Positions 26,296 through 34,202 of a stretch of DNA of 64,000 nt are shown one piece after another. Origin of the DNA: Verrucomicrobiota bacterium (GTDB lineage: Bacteria; Verrucomicrobiota; Kiritimatiellia; CAIVKH01); assembly GCA_024233345.1 (NCBI GenBank), contig JACKPT010000016.1:1-64000 (forward strand), written 5' to 3'. The position numbers were made by a program, and so were the translations under genes. Position 1 is the stretch's first letter; each line of letters opens with the position of its first letter. A model generated the notes under the pieces. The model did no database searches. It was given only the letters and a program-made list of their open reading frames with translations, and was not told where the DNA came from.

Positions 26296-27132
26296 TTACC
26301 GATCCGCAAGTTCGGCGAGTTTGCTCCAGTAGGCCTGAATGAGCCGTTTCATCAGCGGCATGGTCTGGCGGGTGGTTTCGGTAACTTCTTCATGACTAAG
26401 ATTTTCGGTGCTGATTCCGGCGGCGGCATTGGTAATACAGGACAAGCCGGCCAATTCGATTCCAGCCGCACGGGCCAGAATGGCTTCGGGTACCGTGGAC
26501 ATCCCGACAGCATCCGCACCCAGGGTCCGGTAGGCCTTGATTTCTGCGGGTGTTTCGTAGGATGGACCCGAAGCGGCATAATAGACACCTTCGCTGATCG
26601 GGAGTTTTAATTCCTCGCCAGCTTTTCGCAGGAGTGTACTCAGGCGGCTGCTGTACACGTGGGACATGTCGGGAAAACGTGGGCCCCAGTGGGGGTGATG
26701 CGGTCCCACCAGGGGATTGACCCCCATGCCATTGATATGGTCGGAAAGGATCATCAAGGTTCCCGGCACCAGGTCCCGTCGAATCCCTCCGGCGGCATTG
26801 GTGAGGAGCAGACGACGGACCCCGAGATGCTTCATGGCGAAAACCGGTAGCGCCACCGGCGTCCAGCCCTCGCCTTCGTAGTAGTGTCGCCGTCCCTGAA
26901 AAATCAAGGTTTCCAGGCCAGCCAGATCGCCCCAGAGCAATTTGCCGGCATGACCCACCACCCCGGTCCGGCCCAATCCGGGAATCGTCTCATACCCCAG
27001 TTCGCCCCGGACATGAAAGGCTCCCGCCACATCGCTCCAGCCGGAGCCGAGGATCATGGCAAACGCGGGGCGGGCGCTGGGAAAAGCGGCTTGGATGACT
27101 TGGGTGGCTTTTTCGAGCAGCGGATAGTCCAT
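26296..27132 (-). CDS. punA: Purine nucleoside phosphorylase
   Basis: Phosphorolyses purine (deoxy)nucleosides to base and (deoxy)ribose-1-phosphate. 278 residues, the trimeric PNP length. AMILGSGWSDVAGAF is the phosphate loop, GRRHYYEGEGW and TNAAGGIRRDLVPGT line the site, and LGADAVGMSTVPEAILAR is the family signature with the purine-binding region ITNAAAGIS. It lies 18 bases behind deoA and supplies sugar phosphate to DeoB and the microcompartment encoded upstream. Confidence 0.94.
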   Translation of the reverse strand: MDYPLLEKATQVIQAAFPSARPAFAMILGSGWSDVAGAFHVRGELGYETIPGLGRTGVVGHAGKLLWGDLAGLETLIFQGRRHYYEGEGWTPVALPVFAMKHLGVRRLLLTNAAGGIRRDLVPGTLMILSDHINGMGVNPLVGPHHPHWGPRFPDMSHVYSSRLSTLLRKAGEELKLPISEGVYYAASGPSYETPAEIKAYRTLGADAVGMSTVPEAILARAAGIELAGLSCITNAAAGISTENLSHEEVTETTRQTMPLMKRLIQAYWSKLAELADR

Positions 27133-27150
27133 GGTGGTCTCCGGTTACGG

Positions 27151-28458
27151 TTACGGGGTGATTCGTTCGTGGATCAGGGTGGGGGCTTGGACCGGGTCGT
27201 TCTGCAGATGGGCGACTCCCGCGAGTTCCCGGACGGCCTGGTCGAGGCGAGCCTGGTCATTGGCCAACAGGCGCATCAAAGGTTCGCCCTGCTGGACCTG
27301 GGTTCCTACTTTGGCGATGCCGGTGATCCCGACGGCGTGGTCAATGCGGTCATCGGTTTTGGCACGTCCGCCCCCGAGGAGAATGACTGCCCGGCCAATT
27401 TTTTCCGCATCGATCGCGGCAATGGTCCCGTTGGATGGGGCAGGAATTTCGGCCTGAAGGGCGGTCCCGGGAAACCGGGATGGATCATCGAGGCAGGCGG
27501 TATCGCCACCCTGGAGCTGAACCATTTCCTTGAATTTATCGTAGGCCTGGCCATTTCGGAGCAAGCGATAGGCTTCCTGCTCCAGCGCCTCCCGGGACCG
27601 GTCCGGGAAAGACAGGGCAATCATTTCCACCGTCAATGCCACCGTCAATTGGGTGAGATCCTCGGGGCCTTCGCCCTGCAGGGTCTTGACCGATTCGATG
27701 ACCTCCACCGCGTTGCCTGCGGTCGCACCGAGGGGCTGGTTCATGTCGGTCAGGAAAGCGGACACTTTTTTCTTCATCGCCGAGCCGACATCCACCATGG
27801 ATTGCGCGAGGGTGCGTGCATCCTCGATGGTTTTCATGAATGCGCCCTTGCCGAACTTCACATCGAGCACCAGGCTGTCGATGCCCTCGGCCAGTTTTTT
27901 GCACATGATGCTGGCGGTAATCAGCGGTATGGAGGGCACGGTGGCCGTCACATCGCGCAGGGCGTAGAGTTTTTTATCGGCGGGGGCGAGTCGGGCGGTT
28001 TGCCCGATGATCGAGCAGCCGCATTGGGCGAGGACCTTGAGAAAATCCGGCTCGGACAAATCGGTGCGGTAGCCGGGAATGGCCTCAAGTTTGTCGAGGG
28101 TTCCGCCGGTAATGCCGAGTCCGCGCCCACTGATCATCGGCACCGCGACCCCCATGCAGGCCGCGAGCGGGGCGAGGATCAGAGAAACCTTGTCCCCGAT
28201 GCCCCCGGTGGAATGTTTATCCGCTTTGGGGATGGGAAGCGACGAGGTATCGACCAGGTCGCCCGAATGCATCATCACATCGACCAGGGTCGCGGTTTCC
28301 TGGGGCGTCATTCCCTTGAGATAGATTGCCATGGCCATCGCCGCCATCTGGTAATCGGGAATGGTTTCGTTGGTGTACCCGGTCATGAAGTCCCGGATCT
28401 CGGTTTCCGACAGCGCCAGGCCGTCCCGTTTCTTTTCAATGAGCCACTGAGGTACCAT
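27151..28458 (-). CDS. deoA: Thymidine / pyrimidine-nucleoside phosphorylase
   Basis: Converts thymidine, deoxyuridine or uridine to base and sugar-1-phosphate. 435 residues. KHSTGGIGDKVSLILAP is the diagnostic signature, with VPMISGRGLGITGGTLDKLEAIPG and LVLDVKFGKGAF forming the active-site cleft. Whether it is thymidine-specific (DeoA) or broad (Pdp) cannot be told by eye. It forms a pair with punA and follows deoB after a 324-base gap, so it may have its own promoter. Confidence 0.94.
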   Translation of the reverse strand: MVPQWLIEKKRDGLALSETEIRDFMTGYTNETIPDYQMAAMAMAIYLKGMTPQETATLVDVMMHSGDLVDTSSLPIPKADKHSTGGIGDKVSLILAPLAACMGVAVPMISGRGLGITGGTLDKLEAIPGYRTDLSEPDFLKVLAQCGCSIIGQTARLAPADKKLYALRDVTATVPSIPLITASIMCKKLAEGIDSLVLDVKFGKGAFMKTIEDARTLAQSMVDVGSAMKKKVSAFLTDMNQPLGATAGNAVEVIESVKTLQGEGPEDLTQLTVALTVEMIALSFPDRSREALEQEAYRLLRNGQAYDKFKEMVQLQGGDTACLDDPSRFPGTALQAEIPAPSNGTIAAIDAEKIGRAVILLGGGRAKTDDRIDHAVGITGIAKVGTQVQQGEPLMRLLANDQARLDQAVRELAGVAHLQNDPVQAPTLIHERITP

Positions 28459-28782
28459 AGGGACAGTGTGCCGGGTTGGCGGAGATTGCGCAACGAGGTT
28501 TTCTGGGGACGGAAGGAAGCGAAGTTTGCCATCAAATGGATGGCGACTCCTGCAGCCTTGTGCGGCAGGTGAAGATGTTCCCAGGCTACAGCGCAGATCT
28601 AGATCTCAAAGAGCCCGTTTACGAATCAGAATAGATTCGGTCTCACTCTCGATTGATCTGGGCTCCCGGGTCGGGTTTATTTGGCCAGAAGCCTGAAATT
28701 TGTTCACAAACGGGCAAGCCCACAGGGTCGATGCCATTGGCACTCCAACACTTTTCTTCAATCTTCACTCAACATTCTTCAT
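28459..28782. other. Gene-free spacer between deoB and deoA
   Basis: 324 bases without a credible reading frame. No intrinsic terminator or clear dyad was found. The stretch probably carries the deoA-punA promoter, for example within the AT-richer part around 28610-28700, but no hexamer pair is convincing. Confidence 0.5.
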
Positions 28783-29961
28783 TCAAAGAAAGGATGTACC
28801 GCGGGGCATGGGATCGATTCCGAACCAGGTGGCCAGCGATTGAGCAATCGCGAAATACCCGGTGGAAATGCCGAGATTTCGGACGGGCTTTCCCGGTTCG
28901 TAGGCAAGGACGGGGACGCTTTCACGGGTGTGATCGGTACCATGCCAGGTCGGGTCGTTGCCATGATCGGCGGTAAGAATCAACAGATCTCCCTCGCGGA
29001 GCCGGGGCAGAAATCCGGCGAGCCACTGGTCGGTCTGACGCAGGGAGGCCGCATACCCTTCCGGGTCGCGGCGATGGCCGTACAGCATGTCGAAATCGAT
29101 GAAGTTGGCGAAGATCAATCCGTCGCGCGGATCTTCAAAATAGGTCTCCACGGCCTTCTGGGATTGTTCGTTGTTGCCGGTATGATTGCTCTCGGTGATC
29201 CCCCGGTGCGCGTAAATATCCTCAATTTTCCCGACCGCAAACACGGCTTTTCCGGACTCCTGTACCCGTTGAAGAATGGTTTTTTCTGCCGGCAGAAACG
29301 CAAAATCCTTCCGGTTCATGGTTCGCTGGAAGGCCCCCGGTTGTCCGACAAAGGGGCGGGCGATCACCCGGCCGACCCGATAGGGATCGCACAGGGCCCG
29401 GGCGATCTCACAAGCCCGGTACAATTCCGCCAATGGAACAATCTCTTCGTGGGCGGCGATTTGGAAGACCGAATCGGCGCTGGTATAGACAATCCAGTTG
29501 CCGGACTCCATGTGCTCCGCGCCCAACTCATCCAGGATGGCGGTGCCGCTGGCGGCTTTGTCTCCGATAATCCCGCGCCCGGTCTTTTCGACAAAGGCAT
29601 GAATCAGATCGATGGGGAAGGAGGGTGGCTCCGGGGGAAAGACATGGAATCCGGGATTCAATTCGAGCCCGGCGATTTCCCAGTGGCCGGTGATGGTATC
29701 CTTGCCTTCGGAGACCTCCTGCATTGCCCCGAACGAGGCGGTGGGTTGCTCCACCGGGTCGACGCCGGGAATGGCAGGGGAACCGGGGATCAAGCCGGGG
29801 ATGTTGCCGAGTCCGAGTTGCTGAAGGGTCGGGAGCGTCAGGCCGCCGGTGGCCTGGCCGATGTGGGGCAGGGTGGCTGCACCCTGGTCGCCGTATACGT
29901 CGGCATCCGGCGCGTAGCCGACCCCCACGGAATCCAGCACAATGACGATTGCCTTGCTCAT
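28783..29961 (-). CDS. deoB: Phosphopentomutase
   Basis: Interconverts (deoxy)ribose-1-phosphate and 5-phosphate. 392 residues of the alkaline-phosphatase superfamily with two manganese ions: AIVIVLDSVGVGYAPDA opens with the first metal Asp, ASGTAILDELG surrounds the phosphorylated Thr, FANFIDFDMLYGHRRD and LTADHGNDPTWHGTDHTRE supply the remaining ligands. It follows the last shell gene after 125 bases with its own GAGGAG ribosome site. It bridges the nucleoside phosphorylases to the DeoC enzyme inside the compartment. Confidence 0.96.
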   Translation of the reverse strand: MSKAIVIVLDSVGVGYAPDADVYGDQGAATLPHIGQATGGLTLPTLQQLGLGNIPGLIPGSPAIPGVDPVEQPTASFGAMQEVSEGKDTITGHWEIAGLELNPGFHVFPPEPPSFPIDLIHAFVEKTGRGIIGDKAASGTAILDELGAEHMESGNWIVYTSADSVFQIAAHEEIVPLAELYRACEIARALCDPYRVGRVIARPFVGQPGAFQRTMNRKDFAFLPAEKTILQRVQESGKAVFAVGKIEDIYAHRGITESNHTGNNEQSQKAVETYFEDPRDGLIFANFIDFDMLYGHRRDPEGYAASLRQTDQWLAGFLPRLREGDLLILTADHGNDPTWHGTDHTRESVPVLAYEPGKPVRNLGISTGYFAIAQSLATWFGIDPMPRGTSFL

Positions 29962-30086
29962 GTCAGCTTCTCCTCAGGTTGATGATGAAACGGTTCTCAG
30001 ACCATGGTCGGGGAAAAAGGGTCGAATGCATAGAAGGAAGCGCAGGAAACCATGCGACATTGTTTGTGCCTCCGGGCCACGCATCG

Positions 30087-30353
30087 CTATGGGTTGATGG
30101 CGTCGATGATGCCGACAATGACGGAGCGCACAGGAGCGGTTTTGTTGCCGAGAACCTGGCGGGCGCCATTGCCCTCGTCGAGAACGAGTACGGTGTCGCC
30201 CCGTCCTGCGTCCACGGTATCGATGGCCACGAGGTAGTTGCCGGAGGGTTGCTGGCGTGCATTGAACTTTTCGACCACCAGTAATTTGTGGCCGGCGTAG
30301 TCCGGGTGCTGGATGGTGGCGTGCAGTTCGCCGGTGACGATTCCGGAGATCAT
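30087..30353 (-). CDS. BMC-P pentameric shell vertex protein (third copy)
   Basis: 88-residue EutN/CcmL-family protein that forms pentamers at the vertices of the microcompartment shell. MISGIVTGELHATIQHPDYAGHKLLVVE is the typical opening barrel and RSVIVGIIDAI the typical end. Its ATG overlaps the preceding BMC-P stop as ATGA, so three genes in a row are translationally coupled here. Three distinct BMC-P paralogues in one locus imply mixed vertices or separate roles. Confidence 0.93.
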   Translation of the reverse strand: MISGIVTGELHATIQHPDYAGHKLLVVEKFNARQQPSGNYLVAIDTVDAGRGDTVLVLDEGNGARQVLGNKTAPVRSVIVGIIDAINP

Positions 30354-30640
30354 GGTTTCACCAGGTTTTTGCCATCGATGTTCAGTCCGTCAATGATGCC
30401 GATGATCGCGTGATCGACCGGGACAAAGGTGATCTCGAGCGCCATCGCCGCTTCGCGTCCGCCTTCGTAGTAGATCAGCTCGCCGGGACCGGCCATGCGG
30501 GTGGCATCGGCGGCGACGATCGGGGTGCCTTTGGGCTGGCCCTGCTTGTCGAGGCCCTGGACAAGGAGGAGGGGAACGCCCTCCAGTCCGTGATAGATGA
30601 CACAGGGCACGACCTGCCCGATGACCTTGCCGATCATCAT
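30350..30640 (-). CDS. BMC-P pentameric shell vertex protein (second copy)
   Basis: 96-residue EutN/CcmL-family vertex protein starting MMIGKVIGQVVPCVIYHGLEG and ending with HAIIGIIDGLNIDGKN. The ATG at 30640 overlaps the BMC-T stop as ATGA, which fixes the start; longer in-frame extensions lie inside the BMC-T gene. It differs clearly from the other two copies and overlaps the next one by four bases. Confidence 0.93.
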   Translation of the reverse strand: MMIGKVIGQVVPCVIYHGLEGVPLLLVQGLDKQGQPKGTPIVAADATRMAGPGELIYYEGGREAAMALEITFVPVDHAIIGIIDGLNIDGKNLVKP

Positions 30641-31254
30641 GACACGATTTCCCCCTCCAGCTTTAGTCCGGGATTGGCGGAGAACCGGGTGCCTTCCGCG
30701 AGCTGGCGCACCAGGGCATCGTGGGGCTGGGAGAGGATTTTCCAGGTAGCGGTTTTTCCGGCATGGGCAATCCAAGACTCGGCAATATGCATCGCCTCCT
30801 CCACATCATACAATTCGCCTTCGACAATCGCCACCCCCTTGCCCGCGAGCCCGGCATCGGCCAGCCGCACCTCGATGAGATGAATCCCGGTGCCCTTTAA
30901 CGCCTTTTCCAGGGCCTGGATGGTCAGGGAAACCGAGTCGGATTCCAGGACCGCAATCGCGAGGTTGCCTTTCATCCGGGTTTGGTGAAAGACCGCATTG
31001 AAGATGTCGGTATGAACATCGGGAAGAAATACGTGATCCCAAATACTGGGTCCGCCCCACAGCAGGCCCTCTTCATAAGACTCGGCGACCGACGCAGTAG
31101 ATCCACCGATCAGGGTGAGGAACCGTCCCTCGGTAATCGTGCCGGTTTGAATGAACGCAATCGGGGCCTTTTTGAGCATGGCATCGGTGGCAAACAACCC
31201 GGCAGGGATGTCGCTGAATTCCAGAATTGCGATGGCTGGAAAGGGCTTGGTCAT
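30637..31254 (-). CDS. Tandem BMC-domain shell protein (BMC-T, single-layer type)
   Basis: 205-residue trimeric pseudohexamer of the microcompartment facet. The first BMC domain (AIAILEFSDIPAGLFATDAMLKKAPI...) and the second (LAIAVLESDSVSLTIQALEKALKGTG...) can both be read. It resembles the single-layer BMC-T1 of the Haliangium ochraceum shell. The ATG at 31254 overlaps the aldehyde dehydrogenase stop as ATGA. Central pores of such proteins are candidate routes for larger substrates or cofactors. Confidence 0.9.
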   Translation of the reverse strand: MTKPFPAIAILEFSDIPAGLFATDAMLKKAPIAFIQTGTITEGRFLTLIGGSTASVAESYEEGLLWGGPSIWDHVFLPDVHTDIFNAVFHQTRMKGNLAIAVLESDSVSLTIQALEKALKGTGIHLIEVRLADAGLAGKGVAIVEGELYDVEEAMHIAESWIAHAGKTATWKILSQPHDALVRQLAEGTRFSANPGLKLEGEIVS

Positions 31255-32699
31255 GTGATTCGGAAATGGTCGACCAGTACGCAACGGCGGGAGCGGGAAA
31301 AGGTGCGGGGTCCGGTCATGCCTTCGCCGGTGGGGCTGGCGATGGTGAAGGTGCAATAGCCTTCGCCATCCAGACCCAACCCGGCCTGGGAGCGGGCATT
31401 CTTGACAAAAATGCTGCAATTACATTCGCGGGCCATGCGGCTGAGCTTGTCGATATTGCGGGAGTGCATGACCGCAGTGTGGCGGTTGCCGCCCTCGGTC
31501 TTGATCGCGAGGTCGATCGCGTAATCCGCATTGGGGACCCGGCACACCGGAAGGATCGGCATCATCTGTTCGGTCCACAGCAGGGGATGGTCCTCCTCCA
31601 CCTCGATCACCCCGAGCCGCACTGAACTCGGGACACTAATCCCGATTTTACCGAGAATGACATCCGCATTCTTGCCGATCAGCTCGCGGTTGATGTGGGC
31701 TGGCTTGCGCGGCCCATGGGTTTCGGTGAAAATCAGTTGTTCAAGGGCTTGGCGTTTACTCTTGTCCAGGATGACCGCCTTGTTCTGGGCCATGGATTTG
31801 AGCAGATCATCCGCAACCGAGGACACCACCAGCACCTGTTTTTCATCCGCGCAGATGATGTTGTTGTCGGTGGAGGAACCCATGACAATGTCCCGTCCGG
31901 CCTTTTCGATGTTGGCGGTTTCATCCACCACCACCGGGGGGTTGCCGGGGCCGGCACAAATCGCACGCTTGCCGGAGGACATCGCCGCCTTGACCACGGC
32001 TCCGCCGCCGGTGACCACGACAATCCGGATGTCCGGGTGTTTCATGGTTTCACCCGCGCTCGCGATGGTGGGGTTGGCAACACAGGTAATCACATTGGCG
32101 GGGCCGCCCGCGTCGAGAATGGTCTTGTTGATCAGAGCCACGGTCTGCATCGAGCAGTTCTTGGCGCTGGGGTGAACATTGAACACCACGGTGTTGCCCG
32201 CGGCAATCATCCCGATGGTATTGCAGATGATCGTCGAGGTGGGATTGGTACAGGGGGTGATCGCCCCAATGACGCCGAAGGGCGCCCATTCGGTGAGGCA
32301 AAGGCCATGGTCGCCGGTGATGGTATCCGGAACGAGGTGCTCCAGGCCCGGCGTCTTTTCGGTTACGAGGATGTTCTTGGTAATCTTGTCCTCGAACCGC
32401 CCCAGCCCGGTTTCATCGTGGGCCGCTTTGGCGAGGGGAGCCGCCTGTTCCAGCATGGTCTTGCGAATCGCGCCAATGATTTCGCCGCGTTTTTTCAGGG
32501 GCAGGGCGACAAACACCGGTTGGGCCGCTTTGGCTGCGCGCACCGCCGCATCCACGGTGTCATAAATGCCCATCGAGGCGTCGCTGCCAGGGGTTGAACC
32601 GGAAGCGGCCGCCGGCGCAGCAGGCGCCGGGTCTCCATTCATGTCGGCCACGATACGGCGGGCGATGGCATCAATTTCCTGATCAGATAGTGTTGTCAT
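31251..32699 (-). CDS. CoA-acylating aldehyde dehydrogenase (PduP/EutE family), encapsulated
   Basis: Oxidises acetaldehyde to acetyl-CoA with NAD+ in the compartment lumen. 482 residues. The first ~20 residues (TLSDQEIDAIARRIVADM) form an amphipathic helix of the encapsulation-peptide type, separated from the enzyme by an Ala/Pro/Ser-rich linker to about residue 42. The catalytic Cys lies in STDNNIICADEK; ITPCTNPTSTIICN and GGNRHTAVMHS are family-specific. A closely similar helix is present inside the RpiB-DeoC fusion. It is the only aldehyde-processing enzyme of the locus. Confidence 0.95.
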   Translation of the reverse strand: MTTLSDQEIDAIARRIVADMNGDPAPAAPAAASGSTPGSDASMGIYDTVDAAVRAAKAAQPVFVALPLKKRGEIIGAIRKTMLEQAAPLAKAAHDETGLGRFEDKITKNILVTEKTPGLEHLVPDTITGDHGLCLTEWAPFGVIGAITPCTNPTSTIICNTIGMIAAGNTVVFNVHPSAKNCSMQTVALINKTILDAGGPANVITCVANPTIASAGETMKHPDIRIVVVTGGGAVVKAAMSSGKRAICAGPGNPPVVVDETANIEKAGRDIVMGSSTDNNIICADEKQVLVVSSVADDLLKSMAQNKAVILDKSKRQALEQLIFTETHGPRKPAHINRELIGKNADVILGKIGISVPSSVRLGVIEVEEDHPLLWTEQMMPILPVCRVPNADYAIDLAIKTEGGNRHTAVMHSRNIDKLSRMARECNCSIFVKNARSQAGLGLDGEGYCTFTIASPTGEGMTGPRTFSRSRRCVLVDHFRIT

Positions 32700-32814
32700 G
32701 GCAAGACTCTGGCTTGGTTTCTCTGCATGATCCTGTTCGTTTCCGGCCGGTCACCCGGCCTGCCCGGCCAGGGAGGGTTCCCCCTACCAGGTCCGATGAT
32801 CTTGCGGAGGGTAG

Positions 32815-32835
32815 GGTTCGCCGTCCCGGCGAACC
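32815..32835. repeat. Perfect intercistronic hairpin upstream of the aldehyde dehydrogenase
   Basis: GGTTCGCCG (32815-32823) and CGGCGAACC (32827-32835) form a nine-pair stem with a three-base loop, 13 bases beyond the BMC-P stop at 32849. A second outer pairing, CCCTACC near 32782 with GGTAGGG-like bases near 32810, adds structure. No T-run follows. It probably stabilises the upstream shell mRNA or causes partial termination. Confidence 0.65.
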
Positions 32836-32848
32836 GTGGATTCCGCGA

Positions 32849-33136
32849 TTACTTCTTGTATTGGGTCCGGTCACCGACATCCCACGCATCGACAATGGCC
32901 ATGATCACCGCGTCGACGGGCCGGTTGTTGGTGGCCTCGGTCTGGCGGGCCGAACTGCCCGCCGCGATCAGGACAACTTCATCGGGCCCGACTCCGACGG
33001 CATCTGCGGCGACCACCTGGCCACCGGTCGGTTTTCCAGTTTCATCGAGGGGATGGACGACCAGGAATTTCAAGCCGTCCAGCGACGACTCCTTCCGGGT
33101 GGCGACCACGGTTCCCACCACTTTGGCAAGTTGCAT
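32849..33136 (-). CDS. BMC-P pentameric shell vertex protein (first copy)
   Basis: 95-residue EutN/CcmL-family vertex protein: MQLAKVVGTVVATRKESSLDGLKFLVV, then VVAADAVGVGPDEVVLIAAGSSARQ and VDAVIMAIVDAWDV. It follows the BMC-H gene after 57 bases, a spacer that itself folds, and precedes a 149-base gap with hairpins before the aldehyde dehydrogenase gene. Confidence 0.94.
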   Translation of the reverse strand: MQLAKVVGTVVATRKESSLDGLKFLVVHPLDETGKPTGGQVVAADAVGVGPDEVVLIAAGSSARQTEATNNRPVDAVIMAIVDAWDVGDRTQYKK

Positions 33137-33149
33137 GAAGCAGGCTCCC

Positions 33150-33179
33150 GGGGGCCGTATCGCAGGACACGGGACCCCC
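33150..33179. repeat. GC-rich hairpin between BMC-H and BMC-P
   Basis: GGGGG plus CCGT (33150-33158) pairs with ACGG (33169-33172) and CCCCC (33175-33179), with a two-base bulge. It fills most of the 57-base spacer. The position after the most abundant shell gene suggests differential mRNA decay. Confidence 0.5.
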
Positions 33180-33193
33180 TGTGATCCATAGAA

Positions 33194-33496
33194 TTATTTT
33201 TTAGCCTTGGCGGCGTCCGCACCCCGCCCGAGGGGCATCACTGTATCCACGTTGGCGTGGGGGCGGGCGATGACATGCACCGTGACCACTTCACCGACGC
33301 GACCGCCGGCGATTTGGGCCGCATCCACCGCTGCCTTGACTGCGGCAACATCGCCGCGAACAATCACCGTGGTGAAGCCACCGCCGGTTTTTTCATAGGA
33401 AACCAATTCAACCTTGGCAGCCTTGACCGCGGCATCAGCCGCTTCCACAACTGCGGGGAACGAACGGGTTTCAATCATGCCTAATGCTTCTGTCAT
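33194..33496 (-). CDS. BMC-H hexameric shell protein
   Basis: 100-residue canonical shell tile: ALGMIETRSFPAVVEAADAAVKAAKVELV, the pore-loop region YEKTGGGFTTVIVRGDV, then AAVKAAVDAAQIAGGRVGEVVTVHVIARPH. It is the only BMC-H in the locus and so presumably the major facet protein. The gene is flanked by 64- and 57-base spacers, unlike the overlapping genes further down, which fits a need for separate high-level translation. Confidence 0.96.
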   Translation of the reverse strand: MTEALGMIETRSFPAVVEAADAAVKAAKVELVSYEKTGGGFTTVIVRGDVAAVKAAVDAAQIAGGRVGEVVTVHVIARPHANVDTVMPLGRGADAAKAKK

Positions 33497-33560
33497 GACC
33501 AGGTACTCCCTTTGTTTGTTACTCGATCGCTAACCGGCATTGGTCCGGCGCGAAGATCCC

Positions 33561-34190
33561 TTATTTTCTTCCGGGTTGTTCCCGGCCTGAAATCGCTTCG
33601 ATGGCTTTTTCGGCTGCTCGGTAGCCGACATCGATATCCCGCTCCTCGCCGCCGAGGTAGAGGCGTCCCACCGCGCCGACTGCGCGCACTTCGAGAATGT
33701 TGATGTTGGCGGCTTTTTCCGCCTCATTGGCGGCAATCGCGGCATAGCCTGCGGGGGCGCACTCCATGACATACAGGGAGTGTCCGGGCAGAATCATATC
33801 GCCATGCCGGGTGCGATTGATCAGTTGGGTATGATAGTCGGCGATGTTTCGAATCACTTCGCTGGTATAGATTTGGGGTTTGATCCGGTCTTCCTCCTTG
33901 AGGCCGAGATGCTCGAGGATGGCCCGTCCGGCTTCCCGGACTTCCGACTGTTCCGGCGAATGAAGTTCAAGCATGCCGAACTGCCGTTCCACGATCAACA
34001 TCCCGGGCGTCACGCTGGTTGCCTTGAGCGCCACGTCGGTCATCCGCATGATGTCCATGCCGGGGTTGATTTCCACAAACAGGGCGGCTTCACCCGGGGT
34101 GGGGAGGAACCCCTGGGCCACCGTGCCCAGAAATGAGGCAAATTTCGGTTGCAGACGATCCAGAAATACATAACACCTGAGTTCTGCCAT
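33561..34190 (-). CDS. Tandem BMC-domain shell protein (BMC-T, double-layer type)
   Basis: 209-residue tandem BMC protein. It opens ELRCYVFLDRLQPKFASFLGTVAQGFLP, has a first domain around LFVEINPGMDIMRMTDVALKATSVTPGMLIVERQFG, and a second around SLYVMECAPAGYAAIAANEAEKAANINILEVRAVGAVGRLYLGG. This matches the gated BMC-T2/T3 type that stacks as double trimers, as in Haliangium ochraceum. It lies 12 bases after the RpiB-DeoC gene. It was considered as PduL and rejected: no PduL histidine motifs. Confidence 0.9.
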   Translation of the reverse strand: MAELRCYVFLDRLQPKFASFLGTVAQGFLPTPGEAALFVEINPGMDIMRMTDVALKATSVTPGMLIVERQFGMLELHSPEQSEVREAGRAILEHLGLKEEDRIKPQIYTSEVIRNIADYHTQLINRTRHGDMILPGHSLYVMECAPAGYAAIAANEAEKAANINILEVRAVGAVGRLYLGGEERDIDVGYRAAEKAIEAISGREQPGRK

Positions 34191-34202
34191 GGCTTGACTC
34201 CT

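Noticed and set aside
26884..28572. 562-codon open frame on the plus strand
   Set aside because: Antisense shadow across punA and deoA; no recognisable protein features.
33561..34190. PduL-type phosphotransacylase
   Set aside because: Length fits, but the sequence reads as two BMC domains and has no PduL metal-binding histidine motifs.
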